Shown here one piece after another: positions 1 to 8,422 of a stretch of 64,000 nt of DNA. The position numbers were made by a program, and so were the translations under genes. The notes beneath the pieces were generated by a model. It saw nothing but the letters and a program-made list of their open reading frames with translations, was not told the DNA's origin and ran no database searches. The stretch comes from Kitasatospora cineracea (lineage in GTDB: Bacteria; Actinomycetota; Actinomycetes; Streptomycetales; Streptomycetaceae). Numbering within the stretch: position 1 is the first letter of the stretch; each line of letters opens with the position of its first letter. Where the stretch lies: assembly GCF_003751605.1 (NCBI RefSeq), contig NZ_RJVJ01000001.1, forward strand, positions 5,270,001-5,334,000, written 5' to 3'.

Positions 1-3000
1 GTGGCGGTGTTGTACTCGCGGGCCCTGAGGTACTGCTTGCCGGGGATGACAGGGTCGTTGTACTGGCCGGCGAAGCCGAAGGGTGTGGCGGGTGCTCCGG
101 TGGCGGTGGTGGCGGTGCCGGACTGTCCGAAGGGGTCGTAGCCGGTTCGGAGCTGCTGGGTTCCGTCGGACTTGGTGAGGTCGGTGATGGAGCCGACCCA
201 GTCGTGGTGGTGGTAGTAGGTGCCGGAGGGGTTGTGCTGGCTCTGGGGAAGGCCGAGCGGGTCGTAGGTGTAGTCGCCGATGAGGCCGCCGGTGCCGTTG
301 GTCTCGGTGGCGATCTGCGGGAGGGAGTTGTTGATGTCCCAGGTGAGGGTGTTGCTCAGGGTGCCGTCGGTCTTGGTGGTGACGCGGTTGCCGTCGGCGT
401 CGTAGGTGAAGGTGTAGGTCTGTTTGCCGACGACGGTGGTGGCGTTGCCCGCGGCGTCGTAGGTGTAGGTGGTGGTGTAGTTGGACAGTGCCGGGCGGTA
501 GGTCTTGGAGCTCCAGACGGCCGTACCGGCGGTGTTGTAGATGACGAAGTTGCCGTCGTCCTGGACCTTGGCGATGGCGCCGGTGTTCCCTGCGGTGTTG
601 GACGCCCACAGGATGGTGCCGGTGGTGTCGGTGACGACGAGGTTGCCGTCGCTCTGCAGGGTGGCGGTGGCGCCGGGGTGGCCGTAGGTGTCAGTGGACC
701 AGGCGGTGCGGCCGGTGTCGATCTGGGTGAGGACGAGGTTGCCGTCGCTCTGCATGGTCAGGCGGGCGTTGTTGGACGCGATGACCGTGCCGGGGGTGAG
801 GGTGGTGCCGCTGGCGATGGTGCGGTTGCGGTAGGGCAGGGTGACGGAGGTGGTGCGGCCGTCGTTGTCGTAGGCGTACGTCGTGGTGACGGAGTTGCCC
901 TTGCTCGAGGTGAGCTGGTCGGCGGCGTCGTACGTGTAGGTCGTGGTGCCGTAGGAGTCGGTCTGGGTGAGGCGGTTGCCGACGTTGTCGTAGGTGTAGG
1001 TCAGGGTGCCCGCGGTGCAGCCGGTGAAGTTCGGGGTGACGGGGCAGCCCGAGGTGAGTCGGCCGGCGTTGTCGTAGGTGAAGCTCTCGGTGCCAGCGGT
1101 GAGGCCCAGGCGTTTGATGTCGACGCTTTGCGGTTGGCCAGCGTTGTCGCGGTGGAGCTGCCAGGACGCGAGGGTGGTGGTGCCCTTGGTGCTGGCGATT
1201 GCCGAGATGCGTCCGACGTTGTCGTAGGTGCGGTTCTCGGTGTAGCCGTTGGCGGTGGGCAGGGTCGTGGTGGTGAGGTTGCCGGCGTCGTCGTAGCCAT
1301 AGCTGGTGCTGGCGCCGTCGGCAGTCAGCTGGGTCTGCCGGCCGTCGTCGTCGTATCCGTAGGTGAGGCTCTCACCGTCGGGGTAGGTGCGGGACTTGAC
1401 GCTGCCTCGGGTGTCGTAGGTGTAGGTGAAGCCGGTTCCGCCGCCCGGCGCGGTGATCGACAGGAGGCGGTCGGCGTTGTCGTAGCCGAGGGTGCGGGTG
1501 CCGGTGGCGTCGGTGACCGAGGTGACGCGGCCGGCGGCGTCGTAGGCTTTGGTGATCGGGGCGGTGCTGTCGGAGTAGGTGGTGCCGGTCGGCAGGCCGC
1601 GCGGGTCGTAGCCGGCGGTGGTGGTCTGTCCGCGGCCGTCGGTGACGGTGGTCGTGTGGCCTTCCGGGTCGTAGCCGTAGGTGGTGGTGTGGCCGAGCGG
1701 GTCGGTAGTGGTGGCCAGCCGGTGGACTGCGTCGAAGGTGAACGTGGTGGTGTGGTTGTTCGCGTCGGTGCGGGAGGTGCGGTCGTTGACGGTGTTCCAG
1801 CCGTTGGAGGTGACGGCGCCCGTCGGGTCGGTGACCGTGACGACGCGCCCGGCGGCGTCGTACGCGGTGGACGTGGTGCGGCCGAGGGGGTCGGTGACGG
1901 AGGTCGGACGGTTGGCCGCGTCGTACGCCGTGGTGGTGGTGTTGCCGAGGGCGTCCTTGACGGTGGTGCGGTTGCCCGCGACGTCGTAGCCGAACGTGGT
2001 GGTGAAGGAGGCCGGGTTCGCGCCGGTGGCATTGCCGCGGGCGCTGACCACGGTGAGGGGGCGCTTGTTCTTGTCGTAGGCGGTGGTGGTCTTGTTGCCG
2101 AGCGGGTCGGTCGTGGAGGTCGGGTCGCCCGCCCAGTCGAAGGTGCTGGTCCAGGTCTTGCCGGCCGTGTCGGTGATCGTGGTGCGGTTGCCCTCGGAGT
2201 CGTAGCCGTACGTGGTGGCGTGGCTCAAGGGGTCGGTCACGGTGGTGAGTTGGCCGTCTGCGTCGTACCCGTAGGTGGTGGTGTGGCCGAGCGGGTCAGT
2301 GGCCGAGGTCAGCAGGCCTGACGGGTCGTAGGCGTAGGTCGTGGTGCAGGTCGCCGGGTTCGCGCCGGTGACGTTGCCGCGCGGGTCGATCTTGCTGGTG
2401 ATCCTTCCGGCAGTGTCGTAGCCGAAGGTGGTCTTCTCACCGAGCGGCGTGGTGACCGAGGACCGGTTTCCGGCGCCGTCGTAGCCGTAGGTGGTGATAC
2501 CGCCGCGCGGGCTGGTCACGGTGGAGAGCAGGCCCAGGCCGGTGTACGTGTACGACGTCGAGCCGCCGGCGGGGTCGGTGGTCTGCGTGACCTGGTTGAG
2601 GCTGTTGTAGCTGTACGTGGTGGTGTTGCTGCGGGCGTCCTTGTGTGTGGTGACCCTGTTCAGACCGTCGTAGGTCCACGTGTCGACGGCGGAGGTCGGC
2701 GCGGGCGAGGTGCTGGTGAGCACGTTGCCGTTCGCATCGTGGGTGAAGGTGGCGGTCTTGCCGTTGGCGTCGGTCAGCGAGTTCCGGTTGAGGTTCTGGT
2801 CATAGCCGTAGGAGGTGACCTTCCCGTACGGGTCGGACTGCCAACTGATGACGCCGTCGGTGTACTTCAGCGTCCAGATCCCGCCGTCCGGGTTGGTGAC
2901 GTACGTGGTCCCCGGGTTCGCGGCGTCGTAGGCGAACGTGGTGGTGAAGCCGCGGGAATCGGTCTGGCTCGTGACACGGCCGCTGCTGTCGTAGACGTTG

Positions 3001-3920
3001 GTGGTGCGGGTCTTGCCGAGCGGGTCCGTGACGGCGGTCAGCAGTCCGCTCGTGACGTCGTAGCCGAACGTGGTGGTCTTGCCGCGCAGGTCGGTGACGC
3101 TGGTGAGGCGGTCGTCGGTGTAGCCGTAGGAGATGGTGCGGGAGCCGGGGAGGGTGGCGGAGGTCAGCCGCCCGGAGGTGTAGCCGAAGGTCACGGTGTG
3201 ACCGCCGGCGTCGGTGACGCCGGTCAGCTGGCTGCCCGTGTAAGAGAGCGTCACGCCCAGCCCGGCCGGGTCGCGCATGGCCGTCAGCCGACCGGTGGCG
3301 TCGAACAGCACCTGGTGCTGGTCAGGGGTCGTCAGCTGGTAGCCGGACGCGGTCTTCTTCAGCGTCGAGTGAATGTAGGGCTGTGTCGGAGCGAGCGATC
3401 CGTCGGCCTGGACGGTGTAGGCGGTCTGGGAACCGTCCTCCGCATGGAAGGTGACCAGGCTCTGACCCACGTTCAACCACGCCGAGTATGGGAACGCCCA
3501 GCCCTTGCCGAACACACCCGCGGCGGTCAGGGACGACGAGTAGCTGCGTGTGAGCTGGATTGTCTGCCCCGGGCCCGGGATCTGGGCGTCGGTGAAGACC
3601 TCGCCGAACGCGCCGGTCGACGTGTTGACCGGGTCACCGCAGTACTTCACCAGCTCCATGACGATGCCGGTGCTCGCGGGCGAACCCGGACACGTCAACG
3701 ACACGTTATCCGGAACCCCATAAATCGGGGTCGGCTTCTGCAAGGTCGACGTGAGAGAGTCTGCAGTCCCGTCCGGATACCCGTACCTGACCACGGCGTA
3801 GTAGAAGGCATTCGGGTCGAGCGCCCTGTGAGCACACCAGCCGGTGGCCTCCAGCACCCGCCACTGGCCTGCATCGACTATCACACCATCCGAGCCGCGA
3901 TAGAGCGCCACTGACGCCAT
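1..3920 (-). CDS. RHS/YD-repeat protein, main body (3' end outside window)
   Basis: The minus strand is open in one frame from 4013 down to base 1, and the gene continues past the window edge. The translation has dozens of YD repeats (TTTYGYDAxGN-type units). The last visible residues, KQYLRAREYNTAT, resemble the end of an RHS core, so any C-terminal toxin or effector domain would lie outside the window. Three QxDGNxV motifs at about 500-815 resemble a bulb-type mannose-binding lectin domain. Actinobacterial RHS proteins are large secreted proteins, some carrying polymorphic toxins; the role here is inferred. The first ATG after the in-frame stop at 4014-4016 is at 3920 and is used as the start, but the natural start is probably 4424, before the stop. 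The dense plus-strand open frames over this region are shadows of the repeats. Confidence 0.85.
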   Translation of the reverse strand, partial: MASVALYRGSDGVIVDAGQWRVLEATGWCAHRALDPNAFYYAVVRYGYPDGTADSLTSTLQKPTPIYGVPDNVSLTCPGSPASTGIVMELVKYCGDPVNTSTGAFGEVFTDAQIPGPGQTIQLTRSYSSSLTAAGVFGKGWAFPYSAWLNVGQSLVTFHAEDGSQTAYTVQADGSLAPTQPYIHSTLKKTASGYQLTTPDQHQVLFDATGRLTAMRDPAGLGVTLSYTGSQLTGVTDAGGHTVTFGYTSGRLTSATLPGSRTISYGYTDDRLTSVTDLRGKTTTFGYDVTSGLLTAVTDPLGKTRTTNVYDSSGRVTSQTDSRGFTTTFAYDAANPGTTYVTNPDGGIWTLKYTDGVISWQSDPYGKVTSYGYDQNLNRNSLTDANGKTATFTHDANGNVLTSTSPAPTSAVDTWTYDGLNRVTTHKDARSNTTTYSYNSLNQVTQTTDPAGGSTSYTYTGLGLLSTVTSPRGGITTYGYDGAGNRSSVTTPLGEKTTFGYDTAGRITSKIDPRGNVTGANPATCTTTYAYDPSGLLTSATDPLGHTTTYGYDADGQLTTVTDPLSHATTYGYDSEGNRTTITDTAGKTWTSTFDWAGDPTSTTDPLGNKTTTAYDKNKRPLTVVSARGNATGANPASFTTTFGYDVAGNRTTVKDALGNTTTTAYDAANRPTSVTDPLGRTTSTAYDAAGRVVTVTDPTGAVTSNGWNTVNDRTSRTDANNHTTTFTFDAVHRLATTTDPLGHTTTYGYDPEGHTTTVTDGRGQTTTAGYDPRGLPTGTTYSDSTAPITKAYDAAGRVTSVTDATGTRTLGYDNADRLLSITAPGGGTGFTYTYDTRGSVKSRTYPDGESLTYGYDDDGRQTQLTADGASTSYGYDDAGNLTTTTLPTANGYTENRTYDNVGRISAIASTKGTTTLASWQLHRDNAGQPQSVDIKRLGLTAGTESFTYDNAGRLTSGCPVTPNFTGCTAGTLTYTYDNVGNRLTQTDSYGTTTYTYDAADQLTSSKGNSVTTTYAYDNDGRTTSVTLPYRNRTIASGTTLTPGTVIASNNARLTMQSDGNLVLTQIDTGRTAWSTDTYGHPGATATLQSDGNLVVTDTTGTILWASNTAGNTGAIAKVQDDGNFVIYNTAGTAVWSSKTYRPALSNYTTTYTYDAAGNATTVVGKQTYTFTYDADGNRVTTKTDGTLSNTLTWDINNSLPQIATETNGTGGLIGDYTYDPLGLPQSQHNPSGTYYHHHDWVGSITDLTKSDGTQQLRTGYDPFGQSGTATTATGAPATPFGFAGQYNDPVIPGKQYLRAREYNTA

Positions 3921-4013
3921 GGCGTTGACAGTGAGATTACTCGGGGTATTGGGATCGAAATCCCAGTCGATACACCAGGCCTGGCCGGGAGTCTCCGTCT
4001 GTATGCTACCCGG

Positions 4014-4424
4014 CTAGAAACTGAGGTTCTCGATGTACGGATGGCCGCCGGTGAAATCGGCCACGGCTTGGCTCGCCGCACCAGACACCCCCGGTTTCGG
4101 CTTCGACGCGGAACCGCCGTATTCCGCGACGTACTCAGCGGCAGTCAGATCGCGGTAGCCCGGCATACCCGGCCCCGCAACGCGCGGCACGGCCGGTGCG
4201 GGCCCATGGGGAAGAGCTTGGCTCGGCCGCTTCCTGGCCTGCTCCCGCTTCTGCTCCATGGACAGCGGTGACTGCGGCGGCGTGGCGGTGGGTGGCGCGG
4301 TGGCCTGCACCACGGAGACAGCAGAGCCGGTCAGCGGGCGTGCCGAAGCTGCGGGGGCTAGTGCGCCGGCTATCAGGGCGGCCGACAGCGCGGCAAAGCC
4401 TAACTGGCGGGCGAGATGCTTCAT
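4014..4424 (-). CDS. Signal-peptide N-terminal segment of the RHS protein, ended by an in-frame amber codon
   Basis: This is a 136-residue open frame that starts MKHLARQLGF, followed by a hydrophobic stretch and an AxA-type cleavage site (PAASA), as in a Sec signal peptide. A purine-rich GAAGGAAGG lies just upstream of the ATG at 4424 and decides the start over an ATG ten codons earlier. The frame ends HPYIENLSF and then TAG. The RHS body continues in the same frame after that TAG (PGSIQTETPGQAWCIDW). The two parts therefore look like one secreted protein broken by a nonsense codon, or a sequencing error, or an unusual readthrough. As annotated it would make a short secreted peptide with no recognisable domain. 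Confidence 0.7.
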   Translation of the reverse strand: MKHLARQLGFAALSAALIAGALAPAASARPLTGSAVSVVQATAPPTATPPQSPLSMEQKREQARKRPSQALPHGPAPAVPRVAGPGMPGYRDLTAAEYVAEYGGSASKPKPGVSGAASQAVADFTGGHPYIENLSF

Positions 4425-4855
4425 CCGACCTTCCTTCGTTCGGGTCCGGCCCAATGAGGGCCGAGGTGATGCTCACCCAACGAACAAGATCGAGAAGTAC
4501 TGGAGGCAGGACGTGGCCGAATAGGGTCGCCGAATGTCCGAAAGGAGAATTCCTGCCGGTCTCCCACATTTCTGGGCGAGTGCGGAGCTTGTGTCGAATT
4601 TTCCACCCACGGGCGTGATCTGCTGAATCCTTCGAATTCGCGGAACGCCGCTTCGCACCTGCAGCAGGACGTTACTCCAGTTACTTGTGAGACCAAGCGA
4701 CGCCTAAGGCCGTTGATGGGCGTTTTGTACGATCCCGTGAATCAGCAGTCGACCGCGCCGCTTCCGCTCGCCGCCGCCGGAGGTCGATCCGTTCGCCACC
4801 TCCGGGCGGGACGTCTGGGTGGCCCTCACGAGCCGAGGAGCCCGCCGAGGAGTTC
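4425..4855. other. Intergenic region upstream of the RHS gene
   Basis: About 430 bp between the RHS start and the IS701-family element. Apart from the RHS ribosome-binding site I recognise no gene here. The overlapping short open frames on both strands have no recognisable protein character. A plus-strand frame ends EEFT at the TAG overlapping the IS insertion site, which could be the tail of a lost gene. Confidence 0.4.
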
Positions 4856-4857
4856 AC

Positions 4858-6282
4858 CTAGTAGTGCTTTGTTAGGTCGGGGCTGGGGTTGGTGTGGCGG
4901 CGGGGCGGTGGCATGTCGGGCATGGTCCGTTCCAGGTGGCCAGGAGCTGTTGGAGTGCTCTGACGGCCTGGTAGAGGGTCATGCCCGAGCAGGGACTTTT
5001 GGGCGGCTCCGGGTCAGTGTCACGAAGAGGTGGGCCGCGGTGACGAGCGTGACGTGCCGGTGCCAGCCCATCCAGGAACGGCCCTCGAAGTGGTCCAGGC
5101 CGAGGGCGGTCTTGAGCTCGCGGTAGTCGTGCTCGATCCGCCAGCGGATCTTGGCGAGCCGCACGAGTTCCTCGAGAGGGGTGTCCTCGGACAGGTTCGA
5201 GACCCAGTAGTGGGACGGCTCCGACACCTCCGGCGGCCACTGGGCAAGAAGCCAGCACGGCGGCAGGGTGCCGTCCTCCTCGATCCGTGGACGACGTCCG
5301 GCCAGACGCACGCGCAGCACGACGAAGGTCGAGGTCAGGTGGTCGCGGGAGCCACGCCGCCAGGTCACCGTCCGGGCCGCTTCCCGACCTGCGGCCCGGA
5401 CGTGCTCGGCCAACGGAACGGGACGGGTGCGATAGCGGGGCTTGGGCCGTGGGCCGAGTCCGCCGTAGGGCGGTCGGTGGGTGACGGCGTCGATGGGGTG
5501 GGCGGTCGTCAGACCTTTGACCTGCACGATCCACCGCAGCCCGCGCTCGTCGAGGGCCGCGCGGAAGTGCGCGTTGTCGCCGTAGCCGGCGTCGGCGACC
5601 ACGACCGGAGGGAGGAGCTTCCACGTTGCGAGCTCGTCGAGCATCTCCAGGGCCAGTTGCCACTTCGGCCGGTGGCCCTCGGCGGGCGGGATCCCGCAAC
5701 GGGCCCGGCGACGCTCGGCGAAGGCCGCCCCGGCCGGGTCTGCGGCCTTCGCCGGATCCCAGGACTCGGGCAGGAACAGTCTCCAGTTCAGCGGGCAGGA
5801 CGCGCTGTCGGTGACCGCGTGAACGCTCACCCCCACCTGGCAGTTGCCGACCTTGCCCAAAGTGCCCGAGTACTGGCGGGCCACGCCCGGCGAACCGGCG
5901 CCGTCCTTCGGGAAGCCGGTGTCGTCCACGACCCACGCATCCGCTCCCAGGACGCGTGTCGCACGGTCGGCGAGCCTGGACCTGATCTGCTCCACCGGCC
6001 ACGTCGAGGAGGAGATGAACTGCTGCAGGCGCTGGTGGTCGATGCCGAGCCGCTCGGCCATCGGCTGCATCGACTTGCGCCGGCCGTCCAGCAGCAGGCC
6101 ACGGAGGTAGCTGACGCCCTTGTCCTGCTGGTCCGAGCGTCGCAGCGGAGCGAACACCTCCGCCGCGAACGCCTCCAACTCATCACGTAACGAACCCAGT
6201 TCATCCGGAGTCATACCTCCAGAGAACCCCCGAAACACACCCGGGACCAGAGCCCACGCACCACCTAACAAAGCACTACTAG
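4858..6282 (-). mobile_element. IS701-family insertion sequence with CTAG target duplication
   Basis: The 22-bp sequence at 4856-4877 is the exact reverse complement of 6263-6284. CTAG occurs at both outer ends (4858-4861 and 6279-6282). IS701 relatives commonly duplicate CTAG-like 4-bp targets, so the element proper is read as 4862-6278 beginning TAGTGCTTTGTTAGGT, flanked by CTAG. Removing it restores a palindromic site, cacCTAGgtg. The element carries one transposase gene on the minus strand. The perfect termini suggest recent insertion. Confidence 0.85.
4872..6214 (-). CDS. IS701-family DDE transposase, needs a -1 frameshift near its C-terminus
   Basis: This is the transposase of the flanking IS. 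Candidate catalytic acidic residues are in VVDDTGFPKDG, VVADAGYGDN and the IEHDYRELK segment typical of the family. The zero frame stops at 4979 after TRSRPKVPARA. The family-typical tail (CSGMTLYQAV and a final CPTCHR) continues in the -1 frame to a stop at 4872. The overlap contains CCCAAAA on the minus strand (4997-5003), which in the zero frame reads C_CCA_AAA and so fits an X_XXY_YYZ slippery heptamer. Either the full protein is made by programmed -1 frameshifting, or this copy has a frameshift mutation. The start at 6214 follows GGAGG with very short spacing; a start at 6271 is also open. Confidence 0.85.
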
Positions 6283-6428
6283 GTGTTCTGTCCTGTGAGG
6301 TCGGGGACGCGGCTGGAGGGTGGTTGGCCTGTGAGTGCGGTGTGTCCGCGGTGGTGATTGTAGGTGTGGAGCCAGGCGGGGTAGGCGTCTCGTCGTTCTT
6401 GTTCGGTGCGGTAGGGCCTGGCGGTTCT
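6279..6428 (-). pseudogene. IS481-family transposase C-terminal remnant
   Basis: The reverse strand reads ARPYRTEQERRDAYPAWLHT and then YNHHRGHTAL, GQPPSSRV and a terminal GQNT. This is the characteristic C-terminal tail of IS481-type integrase-like transposases (PAWLHHYNHHRPHSAL..GQPPISRV). Only about 48 residues remain. The stop codon is the TAG inside the CTAG at which the IS701-family element inserted. The upstream part of the transposase is gone, and the remnant abuts a TrmO-like fragment at about 6421-6428. Confidence 0.7.
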
Positions 6429-6549
6429 CGACGTGAAGCCCCGGTTCGTCGACTTCGGACCGCGCGGGGAGGTCTACCAGGCCCAGTGGACCACCGACAT
6501 GCTCGATGACTACTTCGCCCCCGGCGCGGGCGACCGGACCGTCGGGTAG
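6427..6549 (+). pseudogene. C-terminal fragment of a TrmO/TsaA-like protein
   Basis: The plus strand reads LDVKPRFVDFGPRGEV, then YQAQW and a stop at 6547-6549. The VLDVKPxxxxF..RGEV..W pattern resembles the end of TsaA/TrmO-domain proteins, which methylate a modified adenosine in tRNA. No start codon or N-terminal part exists: the frame runs straight into the IS481 remnant. It is best read as a gene tail left by IS-mediated deletion. The family assignment rests on a short motif. Confidence 0.45.
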
Positions 6550-6604
6550 CCGATCGGGTACCACCGAGGGGGCAACAGCCCTGCGCGGAAGTCGGATTCG
6601 CAAC

Positions 6605-6647
6605 GGAGGCCCGAAGGAGGCTGCTGGACAGCTTCCTTCGGGCCTCC
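6605..6647 (-). terminator. Hairpin terminator after the PAP2-like gene
   Basis: Perfect 14-bp arms (GGAGGCCCGAAGGA at 6605-6618 and its complement at 6634-6647) flank a 15-nt loop. It lies 24 bp past the stop of the minus-strand gene ending at 6671. Confidence 0.7.
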
Positions 6648-6670
6648 TACATCCAGGCCGCCCCGGCGGT

Positions 6671-7288
6671 TCAGCGCAGCAGGGCGAAGACCAGGGCCGC
6701 GATGCCGCCGAGGGCGGTGCCGGCCAGGATCTGGGTGAGGGTGTGGGCCTTGAGCACCGTGCGGGACCAGCCGATCGCGGCGGCGCCCAGCGCGGTGAGC
6801 AGCATCCAGGGGCCGAAGGCGAGCACGAGGATCATGACGCTGCCGCCGGCGACGCTGTTGTGGATGGAGATCTGCCAGCCGATCGTGACGAGGAGGGTGG
6901 AGACGAGCCCGATCAGCATGGCGACGACGAGCGCGGACACGTCGGTGGGGGCGCCGAGGGTGTAGAGCAGGGTGATGCCGGTGGCGACCGAGACCAGGCT
7001 GAGCGTCATGGGCAGGATTCGCTGGCGGCGGACGCGGATGTGCTTGTCGGTCAGGCCGCCGCGCTTCACCCCGAGCAGGACGATGCCGATCGGGATGATG
7101 CCGCAGAAGAGCGCGGCCAGCAGGCCCCAGCCGAGGCCGGACCAGGAACCGGTGCTGTGCCAGCCGATCAGCAGCAGGAGCACGACTACCAGGTTGGCCG
7201 GGGCGAGGACGTCCGTGATGATTTTCGCGGCCTTCTGCCGGGACGTGCTGTCGGCGAAGGCAGGCGGTGCGGGCGGTTCGAACGTCAC
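6671..7288 (-). CDS. PAP2-superfamily-like integral membrane protein
   Basis: A 205-residue protein with about six hydrophobic segments. A SRTVLKAHTLTQILAG segment resembles the third phosphatase motif of PAP2 enzymes (SRxxxxxHxxxDxxxG), and SIHNSVAGG sits where the PSGH motif is expected. It may be a membrane lipid phosphatase or a non-catalytic relative, since the usual Asp after the His is replaced. It overlaps the upstream gene by 4 bp and is probably translated with it. A strong hairpin follows. Confidence 0.6.
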   Translation of the reverse strand: MTFEPPAPPAFADSTSRQKAAKIITDVLAPANLVVVLLLLIGWHSTGSWSGLGWGLLAALFCGIIPIGIVLLGVKRGGLTDKHIRVRRQRILPMTLSLVSVATGITLLYTLGAPTDVSALVVAMLIGLVSTLLVTIGWQISIHNSVAGGSVMILVLAFGPWMLLTALGAAAIGWSRTVLKAHTLTQILAGTALGGIAALVFALLR

Positions 7289-8298
7289 GGGGTGGCTCCG
7301 GCGGGGGCGGTCAGGCGCGCGAGGTGCGCGTGGGCGAAGGCGGTGGCGAGGTCGGAGAAGTAGGCGTCGGACAGGGCGAGCAGGAAGGCGGTCTCGGTGT
7401 CGAGGTCCGAGCCGGAGTGGGTAGGAGCCTCGAGGCGCCCGGTCCGGGCGTGCCCGGCGATGTGGGCCTCGCGGGAGGCGCGCAGCCAGCAGGCCTCGGC
7501 GGCGGCGGTTGCGGCGCTGCCGGTGAGTCCCGCGTCCTCCACGTGGTCGGCCGCGCGGAGCCGCATCGGGACGGTGGCGGCGCCGTTCAGGACGAGTATC
7601 GCGTCGCGGATCTCGATCGTCCGCCGGTAGAGCCGGTCACGGGTGCCACGCAGGTCGAGGGCATCGGCGACCGGGTGCCGTTTCGGACCGTAGCGGATCT
7701 GCGGGACAGCGTCGCTCAGGTGCGCCCAGAGCGGGTACAGCCGGACGAGGCTGCAGTGGTGTCGGGCTGTCCGGGCAAGCGCCGGGACCACGGGCAGCGT
7801 GCTGCCGAGCGAGACCAGCAGCAGCGGGACGAGCGCTAGCAGGCCGTTCAGCAGCCGTTCCGTGTCGGCCGGCAGTGGCTGGAGTCCGAACTTGCCGAAC
7901 ACGAGCATCGAGGCCCGGTGGGCGGTGTACGCGATGCCGATGCAGGTGCCGAGGCAGATGAGCCGGAGCCCGCGGCGGAGCGAGTCCGGGCCCGGCCGGC
8001 GCGACCACTGCAAGGAGAGCCGGGAAGCGGTGAACATCGCCCAGCCGAAGTACGTGGTCCACGTCAGGGTGTATGCCAGGAGCCATGGGTCCTGGGGGTA
8101 GGCCGTCAGCGGGTCGAGTGCTTCGTGCGGGCGGTCGGCGCTGAAGAACAGCACGTCCATGGCAGCGAGGGTGCTCACGGGGGCCGCTGCGCCGAGGCGA
8201 AGCCGGTCGGGCCGCAGGGCGGCGTCGTTCAGTATGTCTGTCCGTTTTGTGATCATGTGAGGCCGAGGGACGCGAGGTGCGGGCGTCGATGAAGACAT
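7285..8298 (-). CDS. MAB_1171c/DUF6545-like membrane protein, N-terminus replaced by an IS end
   Basis: The protein resembles the actinobacterial MAB_1171c family of putative transporters: membrane helices (around residues 75-170) followed by a cytoplasmic DUF6545-like C-terminal half (LYPLWAHLSDAVPQI, LYRRTIEIRDAIL). Family members have more transmembrane helices at the N-terminus. Here the coding sequence meets an ISAs1-type end at 8215, so residues before about 29 come from IS DNA. The ATG at 8298 is the longest option; a GTG or ATG inside the remnant is equally possible. Function is probably lost. Its stop overlaps the start of the PAP2-like gene. Confidence 0.6.
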   Translation of the reverse strand: MSSSTPAPRVPRPHMITKRTDILNDAALRPDRLRLGAAAPVSTLAAMDVLFFSADRPHEALDPLTAYPQDPWLLAYTLTWTTYFGWAMFTASRLSLQWSRRPGPDSLRRGLRLICLGTCIGIAYTAHRASMLVFGKFGLQPLPADTERLLNGLLALVPLLLVSLGSTLPVVPALARTARHHCSLVRLYPLWAHLSDAVPQIRYGPKRHPVADALDLRGTRDRLYRRTIEIRDAILVLNGAATVPMRLRAADHVEDAGLTGSAATAAAEACWLRASREAHIAGHARTGRLEAPTHSGSDLDTETAFLLALSDAYFSDLATAFAHAHLARLTAPAGATP

Positions 8299-8330
8299 CC
8301 GGCCTGGTCATGCGGCATGAGTCCCTGGCT
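8215..8330 (-). mobile_element. Relic end of an ISAs1-family element
   Basis: From 8215 the plus strand reads CAGGGCGGCGTCGTTCAG, matching the ends of the intact ISAs1-type element (8924 onwards and the complement of 10320). The similarity continues inward past the terminal repeat: about 50 bp resemble the reverse complement of the intact element's 3' end (TGTCCGTTTTGTGATCATGT against the region around 10280-10300). The relic truncates the DUF6545-like gene. Its inner boundary is unclear. Confidence 0.6.
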
Positions 8331-8422
8331 ATTGCTGAGCGGCCCTCGGCCTGACAGACCTGCGCGGCCGGCTGTGATCAGCTGGACGTGATGGGTCTTA
8401 CCGCCCCTGTACGGTGTGCCGT

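Noticed and set aside
1..3600. Repeated DNA units that might suggest a tandem array or CRISPR
   Set aside because: The repetition reflects YD amino-acid repeats with variable codons and spacing. There are no identical spaced repeats.
204..3914. Long plus-strand open frames of 705 and 423 codons rich in Gly and Val
   Set aside because: They are complements of the YD-repeat coding strand. The minus-strand frame has clear RHS repeats and a lectin motif, while these have no protein character.
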